Of a stretch of 12,745 bases of DNA, positions 6,973 to 12,745 are shown piece after piece. The stretch lies in the NCBI GenBank assembly GCA_028287545.1, contig JAQBPL010000322.1:1-12745 (forward strand). The letters run 5' to 3'. The DNA comes from Vulcanimicrobiota bacterium (lineage in GTDB: Bacteria > Eremiobacterota > Eremiobacteria > Baltobacterales > Baltobacteraceae). The position numbers and the translations under genes are program-made. The notes beneath the pieces are model-generated. The model saw only the letters and a program-made list of their open reading frames with translations, had not been told where the DNA came from and ran no database searches. Position 1 is the stretch's first letter. Each line of letters begins with the position of its first letter.

Positions 6973-8238
6973 TTACGCCGTGCGGGCAGCCACACTCTCG
7001 AGATTGCGCCACATCAAGCCGAGTGCACCCACGGTTGCCCGCTCTCGAATGTCGGTCCGATTGCCGGGATACGTGAACCGGCGCGTCTCGATTTCCCCGT
7101 CTGCGGTCGCTAAAGCAAACCACACCAAGCCAACCGGCTTCTCCGGAGTGCCGCCGTCGGGACCCGCGACGCCCGTCGTCGCGATCGCGACGTCGGTTCC
7201 GAAACGTTCGCGCGCGCCGCGCGCCATCGCGACGGCGGTCTCCTCGCTGACCGCTCCGGAACGTTCCAGCATCTCGGCCGGTACGCCGAGCACGGACGTC
7301 TTGATGTCGTTCGCGTACGCGACGACGCCGCCACGAAACACGCGCGACGCGCCCGCCACCGCGACGACGGCTTCGGCGACCAAGCCGCCCGTGCACGACT
7401 CCGCGGTTGCCAACGTCAGACCGTCTTCCGCAAGGCGCTTCACGATCGCGCCGGCCAGCGTGATGTCGTCGTCGCCGTAATAGCCCGGGCCGATACGTCT
7501 GCGCAATTCGGCTGCGACGGGCTCGATCATCGCATCGGCCTCTTCGCGGCTCGCGGCTTTCGCCATCACTTTGATGTCGACGCGAAAGCCGTGCGCGAGC
7601 ATGGCGATCTTGGGGTTCTCGAGCGTGCGAAACAGATCTTCCACGCGCGCGTCGAGATCGGATTCGCCGATGCCGACGGTGTGCAGCGTCTTCGTGTAGA
7701 TCGCCGTGCGCAGATCGAACCGCTTCACCAGCCACGGCACGAGCTTCTCGGCGAGCATTGGGCGCATCTCGCGCGGCACGCCCGGCATGCAAGCGACGAA
7801 CTTTCCGTCGTCGCGCAGCGCGACGAAGCCTGGCGCCGTGCCGTGCGGATTGTCCAGCACGACGGAGCCTTCGGGAAGGTACGCCTGACGCTTGTTGTTC
7901 TCACCCATCGGCCGGTTGAACGACCGGAAGCGTGCTTCGATCGCGCGCAGCGACGGTTCGTGCAGCACGAGCCGCTTGCCGACCACGCGCCCGACCGCGT
8001 CCTTGGTGAGGTCGTCCACCGTCGGACCGAGGCCGCCGGTCGTGACGACGCCGTCGGCGCGTTCGAGCGCGTTTTCCAACATCGCCGCGAGGCGATCCGC
8101 ATTGTCCCCGACGGAGTGCTTCGCGAACACGTCCACGCCATGGTCGGCGAGGACGCGCGCGACGTGCACGCTATTGGTATCGACCAGATGCCCGAGCAGA
8201 ATCTCGGTGCCGATCGTCACGATCTCAACGGAAGCCAT
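6973..8238 (-). CDS. cinA: CinA: MoCF domain plus nicotinamide-nucleotide amidase (NMN deamidase)
   Basis: A complete 421-residue protein, the normal length of full CinA. The N-terminal domain (about 4-170) is of the MoaB/Mog (molybdopterin-binding-like) type: EIVTIGTEILLGHLVDTNS at the start, VVTTGGLGPTVDDLTKDAV, and later ACMPGVPREMRPM. In characterised CinA proteins this domain hydrolyses ADP-ribose. The C-terminal domain (about 255-415) is the PncC-type amidase that turns NMN into nicotinate mononucleotide; it shows TAESCTGGLVAEAV (Cys282), FRGGVVAYAND, the AVSEETAVAMA stretch and TTGVAGPDGGTPEKPVGLVW. The enzyme is cytosolic and serves pyridine nucleotide recycling, whose last step is made by the nadE gene in this window. 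ATG 8238 gives the standard family N-terminus, but no Shine-Dalgarno sequence precedes it; a hairpin lies there instead. The old competence name comes from co-expression with recA elsewhere; no recA is seen here. Confidence 0.95.
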   Translation of the reverse strand: MASVEIVTIGTEILLGHLVDTNSVHVARVLADHGVDVFAKHSVGDNADRLAAMLENALERADGVVTTGGLGPTVDDLTKDAVGRVVGKRLVLHEPSLRAIEARFRSFNRPMGENNKRQAYLPEGSVVLDNPHGTAPGFVALRDDGKFVACMPGVPREMRPMLAEKLVPWLVKRFDLRTAIYTKTLHTVGIGESDLDARVEDLFRTLENPKIAMLAHGFRVDIKVMAKAASREEADAMIEPVAAELRRRIGPGYYGDDDITLAGAIVKRLAEDGLTLATAESCTGGLVAEAVVAVAGASRVFRGGVVAYANDIKTSVLGVPAEMLERSGAVSEETAVAMARGARERFGTDVAIATTGVAGPDGGTPEKPVGLVWFALATADGEIETRRFTYPGNRTDIRERATVGALGLMWRNLESVAARTA

Positions 8239-8277
8239 CGCCGGAGGCTTTCGAGGCGAGCGCTTGAGCCTCCGGCG
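8239..8277 (-). promoter_or_regulatory. 11-bp inverted repeat touching the cinA start codon
   Basis: CGCCGGAGGCT (8239-8249) and AGCCTCCGGCG (8267-8277) are perfect complements separated by 17 bases. In the cinA mRNA the 3' arm ends at the base just before the AUG, and the only GGAGG of the leader sits in the 5' arm, where it would be paired. This could limit initiation on cinA or be part of a translational control. The structure is seen; the role is inferred. Confidence 0.5.
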
Positions 8278-8284
8278 TCGGTTG

Positions 8285-8321
8285 TTGTGCCCTGCGGTGC
8301 AGGTTTATCGGCTTGGCACAA
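8285..8321. repeat. Nested inverted repeats in the cinA leader region
   Basis: TTGTGCC (8285-8291) pairs with GGCACAA (8315-8321), and inside it CTGC-GGT-GCAG (8292-8302) forms a second small hairpin. The nonamer TTTATCGGC at 8304-8312 recurs at 8341-8349 in the next palindrome. This may be a protein-binding site or part of a composite repeat. Confidence 0.35.
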
Positions 8322-8324
8322 TTT

Positions 8325-8397
8325 GGGGGCCCCTCGAGCCTTTATCGGCCAAAGTTCGCTCCGCGAACTTTGTCCGGTAAAGGCGCTCGGGGTGACA
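8325..8397. repeat. Long intergenic palindrome (REP-like element)
   Basis: The centre is a perfect 10-bp hairpin, CAAAGTTCGC-TCC-GCGAACTTTG (8350-8372). Pairing goes on outward with one mismatch and a wobble pair (CGG/CCG, then TTTA/TAAA), then GCC/GGC and, past a two-base bulge, GAG/CTC. The whole structure spans about 8332-8392. The outer parts, a GGGGGCCC.TCGA stretch and a GCTC.GGGTGACA stretch, resemble both ends of the shorter repeat at 10571-10598, which suggests one repeat family with an inserted stem. It lies between the S8-3 stop and cinA and might also act as a transcript end for S8-3, though no T run follows on the minus strand. Confidence 0.6.
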
Positions 8398-8437
8398 ATG
8401 CCCCGGCACGTCGACGCCTATTTCACGTTCGGGTTTA

Positions 8438-10222
8438 CTAGGGCAGGTTGGGATCGCTCAGTGCTTTGGCCATTGCTCGGTAGACGTTGAGGCGGCCGCA
8501 GCCCTCGTGCGGGTCTCCGATGTCGTCCGCGGTGGTGCAGAGGAGCGTCTTCATGTTGCTCGGGTTTTGGTACGAGGGATTGACGGAAAGGATGAGCGCC
8601 GCGGCGCCGGCGACGTGCGGTGTCGACATCGACGTTCCGGCGATCTCGGTGCGGCAATCGACCGGCGGCGCCGTCGAGTTGCTGTTCGGGAAGTCGTCGG
8701 TGCACGCACCCGCGAAGGTCGTGTCGCTCGGCGAGGACTGGAACGGCGTCGACGTCCAGATGTGTTCGATCCAGTGCAGATCGTCGGGGTCGGTGTTGCC
8801 GTTCGGGTCACCGCCGGGGGCGACGATCCCCCAGGCCGATGCGCTCTTGGCCGCCGCGGCGGGCGCGCCCCAGTCCGAGTAGGACGCGACGTACTCGACC
8901 GGGGCGGACGCGCTGCCGACTGACGACGTGCCGTTGGGTTGTCCGTCGCCGAGCGCCGACGCGCCGACAGCGATCACGCCGGGATCGCACGCCGGAGCTT
9001 CCAGCGGCGAGCTGCCGTCGTTCCCTGCAGCCGCGACGACGACGACGTTGGCCGCAATCGCGTTCGCTACCGCCGCGCCCTCCACGGGGTCGTTGTCCTG
9101 ACCGTTCGTGCAGGTGTCGCCGCCGAGGCTCATGTTGATGACGTTCACGCCCCTGTTTACGGCGTCGACGATTGCCGACGCAATGTCGGCCGTATCGGTC
9201 GAGCATTGCGCGCTGGTGGTCGTGGCGCTCGCGCAGGTGTCGTCCGGCGTGGGGAACACGCGATAGCCGTAGATCGAGACATTCCCACCGGTGCCGACGA
9301 AGCCGAACCCGTTGTTCGTCGCCGCGCCCGCGATCCCGGAGACGTCCGTTCCATGTCCTTGCGGATCGGTCGTGAAATTGGACGTCGACTGCACGCCGGC
9401 CGTGCTGGTGATGAAGCACTTCTGGTACGCGACCTTCCCGCTGAGCTCGGGGTGCGTCGTATCCTCACCGGTGTCGATGATCGCGACCTTCACGCTCGAT
9501 GACCCGAGTGCCGCCGGGTTTACGATCCCGCTGCCGTTGCCGGCCTGCGCGTACGCAAACGCGTAGTCGAGTCCGATCGCGTGCATGTCCCACTGTCCGG
9601 GGACCGTCGCCGACTCGGCAAACGGCGCGACGTGCAACGTTCCGCCCGCTGCGAAGCCCGCGAAGTACGGGTCGTTCGTGTAGTAGCGTGCCGACACGCC
9701 CCCGGTGTGGCGGCGATACCCGGTCACGCCGACGCTCGCGACGCCCGCTTGCGCGCGCAGGGATGCGGCGATCGTCGTGGCGCTCGCGGCCGGAACCGAG
9801 AGGATGTGGGTCGTGCGGCCGACGTGCGAGAAGTCCAGCGTGCGCACGGCGCTCGCGCCCAGGCTCTGTTCCTTCGCCGCGACCGATGCGGCCGAGCGGG
9901 TGACGGTTGCGCTGTCGTAGGTGACGGCGAGCAGCGTCGCGGAGGGTTGTGACGCGCGCGGCGCGCGGGCGAGATGTTGCCGCACGGCTTCGCTCCCGGT
10001 TGCGGACCGAGCGACCGCTGCCGCCGTGTCGCTCGTCGGGCACGTGAACGCAGCGCTGCTCACGGGAGACGTCGTCGGGCTTGTGGTCGGTGACACGGTC
10101 GGCGCGCTAGTCGCGACGTTCGCCGGCGGCGTGACGCCCGACGAACCGCTTCCTCCGCCCCCACACGAGGCAAGCGCAATGACGAGAACGAGCGCGACGA
10201 ATCGCGCCGGAAGCGATGTCAT
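8438..10222 (-). CDS. S8 subtilisin-like serine protease, lipoprotein (S8-3)
   Basis: A complete 594-residue protein from ATG 10222, the first start after an in-frame stop at 10271-10273; no strong ribosome binding site is seen. The signal peptide MTSLPARF plus a Val/Leu core ends at lipobox LASC (Cys20), then a Gly/Ser run and a Ser/Thr/Pro linker to about 57. It lacks the beta-rich module of S8-1 and S8-2 and goes straight to a prodomain-like segment (about 90-165, ending near TGYRR). The active site is intact: Asp250 in AIIDTGED, His290 in PQGHGTDVSG, Asn401 in AAAGNDG and Ser531 in AGTSMSTPHVAGAAAL, closer to classical subtilisins than the SQATPQ form of its relatives. Ten cysteines beyond the lipobox, an even number, suggest disulfide bonds and an envelope or surface site. 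A late motif, GCGRLNVYRAMA, matches GHGRLNVYRAMA in S8-1, showing common descent. The substrate is unknown. Confidence 0.93.
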   Translation of the reverse strand: MTSLPARFVALVLVIALASCGGGGSGSSGVTPPANVATSAPTVSPTTSPTTSPVSSAAFTCPTSDTAAAVARSATGSEAVRQHLARAPRASQPSATLLAVTYDSATVTRSAASVAAKEQSLGASAVRTLDFSHVGRTTHILSVPAASATTIAASLRAQAGVASVGVTGYRRHTGGVSARYYTNDPYFAGFAAGGTLHVAPFAESATVPGQWDMHAIGLDYAFAYAQAGNGSGIVNPAALGSSSVKVAIIDTGEDTTHPELSGKVAYQKCFITSTAGVQSTSNFTTDPQGHGTDVSGIAGAATNNGFGFVGTGGNVSIYGYRVFPTPDDTCASATTTSAQCSTDTADIASAIVDAVNRGVNVINMSLGGDTCTNGQDNDPVEGAAVANAIAANVVVVAAAGNDGSSPLEAPACDPGVIAVGASALGDGQPNGTSSVGSASAPVEYVASYSDWGAPAAAAKSASAWGIVAPGGDPNGNTDPDDLHWIEHIWTSTPFQSSPSDTTFAGACTDDFPNSNSTAPPVDCRTEIAGTSMSTPHVAGAAALILSVNPSYQNPSNMKTLLCTTADDIGDPHEGCGRLNVYRAMAKALSDPNLP

Positions 10223-10510
10223 GCGGGCAACGCTACCGCGTCTTTCTTGGCTGGACCTGGGGTGCGTCCGCTATTTCCGCTAGAACGCTTCGGCGAGGGT
10301 CGGAGCGTACGGGTACACGTGCGACATCCACCCGTATACGTTGTCGAGAAAGACGCCGCCCGCTGCGGCGCAGGCGTCGCGCGTCGGCGATCGAGCCGCT
10401 ATAGCCAAAGCGCTTGCGATCTTCGCGCGCCCGCAACCAAACACGCCGTCATGATCGCCAACACAACCATCCGCATTGTTGGATGAGAACAGGGGCGGCT
10501 GGGAGGCGGC
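10223..10510. other. 288-bp gap before S8-3, probable promoter region
   Basis: The gap lies between the siroheme-type gene and S8-3 and should hold the S8-3 promoter, but I can point to no convincing -35/-10 pair. The 3' part (about 10280-10400, minus strand) has coding-like codon use; see the small open frame. CCAACA (10458-10463) and TGTTGG (10477-10482) form a weak hairpin after the siroheme-type gene, without a T run. Confidence 0.4.
10280..10444 (-). CDS. Possible small protein or gene remnant, unknown
   Basis: An open frame ends at TAG 10282-10280. Its last 35 or so residues (from about 10396) use the G/C-ending codons typical of the neighbours and give a plausible protein tail, GGVFLDNVYGWMSHVYPY and a short Ala/Leu helix. 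The frame has no ATG; GTG 10444 would give 54 residues, TTG 10408 would give 42, and neither has a clear ribosome binding site. In another minus frame an ATG near 10482 starts a hydrophobic signal-like stretch (MRMVVLAIMTACLVAGA) that soon hits a stop, so this may be a small exported protein broken by a frameshift. I do not recognise a family, and it may be non-coding. Confidence 0.25.
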   Translation of the reverse strand: MFGCGRAKIASALAIAARSPTRDACAAAGGVFLDNVYGWMSHVYPYAPTLAEAF

Positions 10511-11191
10511 TTAGACGGGCTCGTCGGTTTTTGTGGCCTGCGGTGCGGCGGTGTTGCTGGGCGCGGGTGGGGGCCCTTCGACAAGCTCAGGGTGACACGA
10601 GTCGAACCAGTCCGGGTATTTCGCGGTGATTTGTAAGGTGAAGCCTTTGGTGGCTGCGAGGATTGCTTCACGGCGGTCGGCGCGTTCGGGGGTGGTGGTG
10701 CGGCCGCGGCGTTTTTGGGCGGCGAGGTACTCGATGAAGCGCGCGAACTTCGCGTCGAGGACGTGCTGCAGCGCCTCTTTGATGATCTTGCCGACGCGCG
10801 GCGCGACGCCGCCGGTCGAGATGGCGATTTTCACCGGGCCCGATTCGACGATCGCCTGCATCGCGACGAAGCCGTACCGCGGCTGGTCGATCGCGCAGAA
10901 CAGGAACTTGTGGCGGTCGGCGAGCGCACGCAGGCGCGCCGAGAGCGCTTCGTCCTGCGGCGTCGAGATCACGAAGAACGCGTCGGCCACGTCGGCGTCG
11001 CGCACCGCGGCCGGATCGTCGAGCCAGACGACATCCGCGTCGACGGCGCGCAACGCCGCGACTTTTTCCACCGCCTCGCGATCGGTGCGTTCGCCGATCA
11101 CGACGCACTTGCGGCCGACGAGGTTGAGGCTGACCGGATAGAAGCCGTGCGGCGGCAGCGGATCGTCTGCCGAATCGCGCGCGTCCGCCAC
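10511..11191 (-). CDS. Divergent precorrin-2 dehydrogenase / siroheme synthase N-terminal-domain protein
   Basis: GTG 11191, five bases after the nadE stop, gives 226 residues. The open frame extends to 11506 but only as a shadow of nadE. The family (CysG N-terminus, Met8) uses NAD+ to oxidise precorrin-2 to sirohydrochlorin and may insert iron to make siroheme. Family traits: GFYPVSLNLVGRKCVVIG at the start, FFVISTPQDEALSARL, a FCAIDQPRYGF stretch where the conserved Asp of the family is expected, and VKIAISTGGVAPRVGKIIKEAL, matching the usual ISSGG.AP signature. Two oddities: the glycine-rich NAD loop (normally VVGGG.VA) reads VVIGERTDREA, and the segment after it is about a dozen residues short. 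The last 30 or so residues are low in complexity and come partly from a dispersed repeat, so the original C-terminus has been replaced or extended. The role may thus differ from siroheme synthesis. Confidence 0.75.
   Translation of the reverse strand: MADARDSADDPLPPHGFYPVSLNLVGRKCVVIGERTDREAVEKVAALRAVDADVVWLDDPAAVRDADVADAFFVISTPQDEALSARLRALADRHKFLFCAIDQPRYGFVAMQAIVESGPVKIAISTGGVAPRVGKIIKEALQHVLDAKFARFIEYLAAQKRRGRTTTPERADRREAILAATKGFTLQITAKYPDWFDSCHPELVEGPPPAPSNTAAPQATKTDEPV
10571..10598. repeat. Short dispersed repeat (REP-like) within the 3' end of a gene
   Basis: The sequence CCCTTCGACAAGCTCAGGG followed by TGACA is one I know as a very common dispersed repeat in bacterial genomes; on the minus strand it reads GTCACCCTGAGCTTGTCGAA. 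When translated it gives the tell-tale peptide HPELVEG. Here it lies inside the reading frame of the siroheme-type gene and supplies part of its last 30 residues. Its outer bases resemble those of the element at 8325-8397. Confidence 0.7.
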
Positions 11192-11196
11192 GGGCG

Positions 11197-12042
11197 TTAG
11201 AGGTCCACCGGACGCAGGTAGAACTCGTTGATCGCCGTGCTCGAGACGAGCGCGGTCGTCGGCAAGTGCCGCTTCCAGTGCGTGCCGTCGACCCGCCGGC
11301 GGACGAGCCGCACCTCGGCGAACTCGTGGCCGCGCGCGACGATCGCGTCGTCCTTGTAGCCGTGCAGGATCATGTTGAGGATGCGGTCGGCCTTGGCGTA
11401 CGTGATCCCGATGTCGGCTTCGTCCGTCTGGTTCGCTTCGAGATCGGCGCTCGGCGGTTTGTCGACCACCTCGGTTGGCACGCCGAGATAGCGCGCGAGT
11501 TCCCACACCTGCGTCTTGAACAGATCGCCGATCGGGTTGACCGGCGGCGTGTCGTCGGCGTGCCAGGTGAAGTAGCCGAGCAGACGTTCCGTCTTGTTCC
11601 CGGTTCCGACCGGCAGGGCGCTACGGCGCGCGGACTGGTCGAAGAGGACCAGCATGCGCGTGCGCGCCATGACGTTACCCTTGCGCCGCGCATCGGCGTC
11701 CGGCGCGTGTTTCAGATAGCCGTCCACCGCATCGGTGATCTCGATCGTCTCGACGTGGATGCCGAGCGCGTCGACCACTTTTTGCGCATCGGTGAGCGAC
11801 GACGAGCTCGACGCCTTGTACGGCATCCGGATCGCGTACACGTTCTCGGGTCCGAGCGCGCGCGCGCACAGGTACGCGACGAGTGCGCTGTCGACGCCGC
11901 CGGAAAGTCCGAGCACCGCGCGCCCCATCCCGCGCCGCTCGATCAGCTCGTCGCGCAGAAAGGCTTCCAGCCAGCGCGCGGTGAGCGCCGGGTCGATCGC
12001 CAGCGACGGTTCTTCGAGCCGCGCTTCAACCACCGGCAGCAT
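11197..12042 (-). CDS. nadE: NAD synthetase, ammonia-ligase (NadE) subunit
   Basis: A 281-residue protein from ATG 12042; the frame stays open to 12093 but that part overlaps the preceding gene, and GGAGGA sits nine bases before this ATG. The enzyme adenylates nicotinate adenine dinucleotide with ATP and amidates it to NAD+ in the cytosol. Visible motifs: the PP-loop LGLSGGVDSALVAYLCARAL near residues 45-64, the GTGNKTERLLGYFTWHADD loop, NPIGDLFKTQVWELARYLGVP, and KPPSADLEANQTDEADIGITY, all standard for NadE. The length fits the stand-alone ammonia-dependent form rather than the large fused glutamine-dependent form. The gene overlaps the upstream amidohydrolase by one base (TGATG), which suggests that the two make a two-subunit glutamine-dependent enzyme. 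Confidence 0.95.
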   Translation of the reverse strand: MLPVVEARLEEPSLAIDPALTARWLEAFLRDELIERRGMGRAVLGLSGGVDSALVAYLCARALGPENVYAIRMPYKASSSSSLTDAQKVVDALGIHVETIEITDAVDGYLKHAPDADARRKGNVMARTRMLVLFDQSARRSALPVGTGNKTERLLGYFTWHADDTPPVNPIGDLFKTQVWELARYLGVPTEVVDKPPSADLEANQTDEADIGITYAKADRILNMILHGYKDDAIVARGHEFAEVRLVRRRVDGTHWKRHLPTTALVSSTAINEFYLRPVDL

Positions 12043-12745
12043 CACAACCGTTCCTCCAGCCGGCGCGTCACCGGAATCTCGTCGTCGAGCCACAGGTCGG
12101 GCAGAACCGCGGAGAGATCGCCGAGCAGCGGCATCGTCGCGCGCGCGAGGTCGATCTCGCCGGGATCGAGCTGCACGAGGATGATGCCGGGGTCGAGCGG
12201 TCCGAGCGATTGCAGCACGTCGCCGTGCGGAGAGTACGCGGAGGTTCCGCCCGACATCCCTTTGCCGCCTTCGAATCCGGTAAGGCCGGCATAGAGCACG
12301 TAGACGCCGTGTTCGGCGGCGGTGCTAGCGAGGATCGCTTTCCAGCGCGTCGTGCTTTCGAGCTCGCCGTTGCCGCCGATACCGCGGCCCGGTGATGCGC
12401 TCGGAACGATCAGCAGCCGCGCGCCTTTGAGCGCCGCGACCGTCGGCACCAGCGAGTGCCATGCATCTTCGCAGATGAGGAGCGCCGCCGCACCGAACGG
12501 CGTCTCGAACACCGAGAGCCGCCGGCCGCGCGTGAGGAAGCGCTCTTCATCGAAGACGCCGTACGTCGGCAAGAACATCTTGCGGTGCACGTGGATGATG
12601 TGCACGCCGTCGGGGCCGCCGCAGCGCACGTACATCGCGCTGTTGTGAAACGTCCCCTGCGCGTTCTCGTAGAACCCGATCGCGACGTCGACCGGCCGCG
12701 TTCCGCCGGCCGCCCGCCACTGCTCGTCGACCTTCGCGGCGAACG
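12042..12745 (-). CDS. Nitrilase-superfamily amidohydrolase, likely glutaminase partner of NadE; N-terminus off the window
   Basis: The frame runs in from the right end and stops at TGA 12044-12042, leaving about 234 residues. Nitrilase-superfamily signs are the catalytic-Lys region HRKMFLPTYGVFDEERF and the nucleophile region LLICEDAWHS with its Cys; the Glu of the triad lies in the part not in the window. The LP.YGVFDE.R.F motif is, from my knowledge of the family, typical of the glutaminase domain of glutamine-dependent NAD synthetases rather than of general nitrilases. With nadE overlapping its stop, the best reading is that this protein frees ammonia from glutamine for NadE. A general omega-amidase or carbamoylputrescine-type hydrolase is the alternative. 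An in-frame ATG at 12635 lies inside the conserved domain and is not the start. Confidence 0.88.
   Translation of the reverse strand, partial: FAAKVDEQWRAAGGTRPVDVAIGFYENAQGTFHNSAMYVRCGGPDGVHIIHVHRKMFLPTYGVFDEERFLTRGRRLSVFETPFGAAALLICEDAWHSLVPTVAALKGARLLIVPSASPGRGIGGNGELESTTRWKAILASTAAEHGVYVLYAGLTGFEGGKGMSGGTSAYSPHGDVLQSLGPLDPGIILVQLDPGEIDLARATMPLLGDLSAVLPDLWLDDEIPVTRRLEERL
12052..12057 (-). promoter_or_regulatory. Ribosome binding site of nadE
   Basis: GGAGGA on the minus strand lies nine bases before ATG 12042, within the last codons of the amidohydrolase gene. It supports the ATG at the TGATG overlap as the true start. Confidence 0.7.

Noticed and set aside
11192..11506. Upstream extension of the siroheme-type gene into nadE
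   Set aside because: The extra residues are Arg-rich shadow sequence opposite no domain; the family's N-terminal GFYPVSLNL motif begins just after GTG 11191.
12043..12093. Upstream start of nadE at 12093
   Set aside because: It would overlap the amidohydrolase by about 50 bases with an Arg/Gly-rich lead, whereas ATG 12042 has GGAGGA nine bases upstream and a TGATG junction.

Overview
The window is GC-rich, gene-dense bacterial DNA with no RNA gene, CRISPR array, insertion sequence or phage gene that I can recognise. The style of the genes (several lipoproteins whose acylated cysteine is followed by a run of glycines and Pro/Thr linkers, GTG and TTG starts with GGAGG-type ribosome binding sites, very high third-position GC) resembles Candidatus Eremiobacterota/Vulcanimicrobiota genomes. 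That assignment is an impression, not proof.

Layout. Positions 1-1933 hold a plus-strand pair: the 3' part of a class III PLP aminotransferase, joined by an ATGA overlap to a Gfo/Idh/MocA-family oxidoreductase. From 1934 to the right end everything is on the minus strand. Reading in the transcription direction (right to left) there is first a short operon: a nitrilase-type amidohydrolase (cut by the window end), nadE, and a divergent siroheme-synthase N-terminal-domain protein. A non-coding or weakly coding gap of 288 bp follows, then an S8 subtilisin-like lipoprotein (here S8-3), a spacer rich in inverted repeats, cinA, and two tandem S8 subtilisin-like lipoproteins (S8-2, then S8-1). The last ends exactly where the plus-strand oxidoreductase ends, with the two stop codons abutting as TAGCTA.

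How the genes fit together. The amidohydrolase and NadE together look like a two-gene version of glutamine-dependent NAD synthetase. CinA carries an NMN deamidase domain that feeds the same pathway through nicotinate mononucleotide. The siroheme-type protein belongs to an NAD-using family, although its dinucleotide-binding loop is altered. The three subtilases are complete, with intact Asp/His/Ser/Asn active sites, lipobox signal peptides and prodomain-like regions. They appear to be a local paralogous family of cell-envelope proteases. S8-1 and S8-2 also share a roughly 150-residue N-terminal module that I cannot assign to a named family.

The most unusual non-coding features are a strong intrinsic terminator between S8-2 and S8-1 whose 3' arm can alternatively pair with a third segment next to the S8-1 ribosome binding site (an attenuator-like arrangement), an 11-bp inverted repeat touching the cinA start codon, and two related palindromic repeats (8325-8397 and 10571-10598), one of which supplies codons to the end of a gene.
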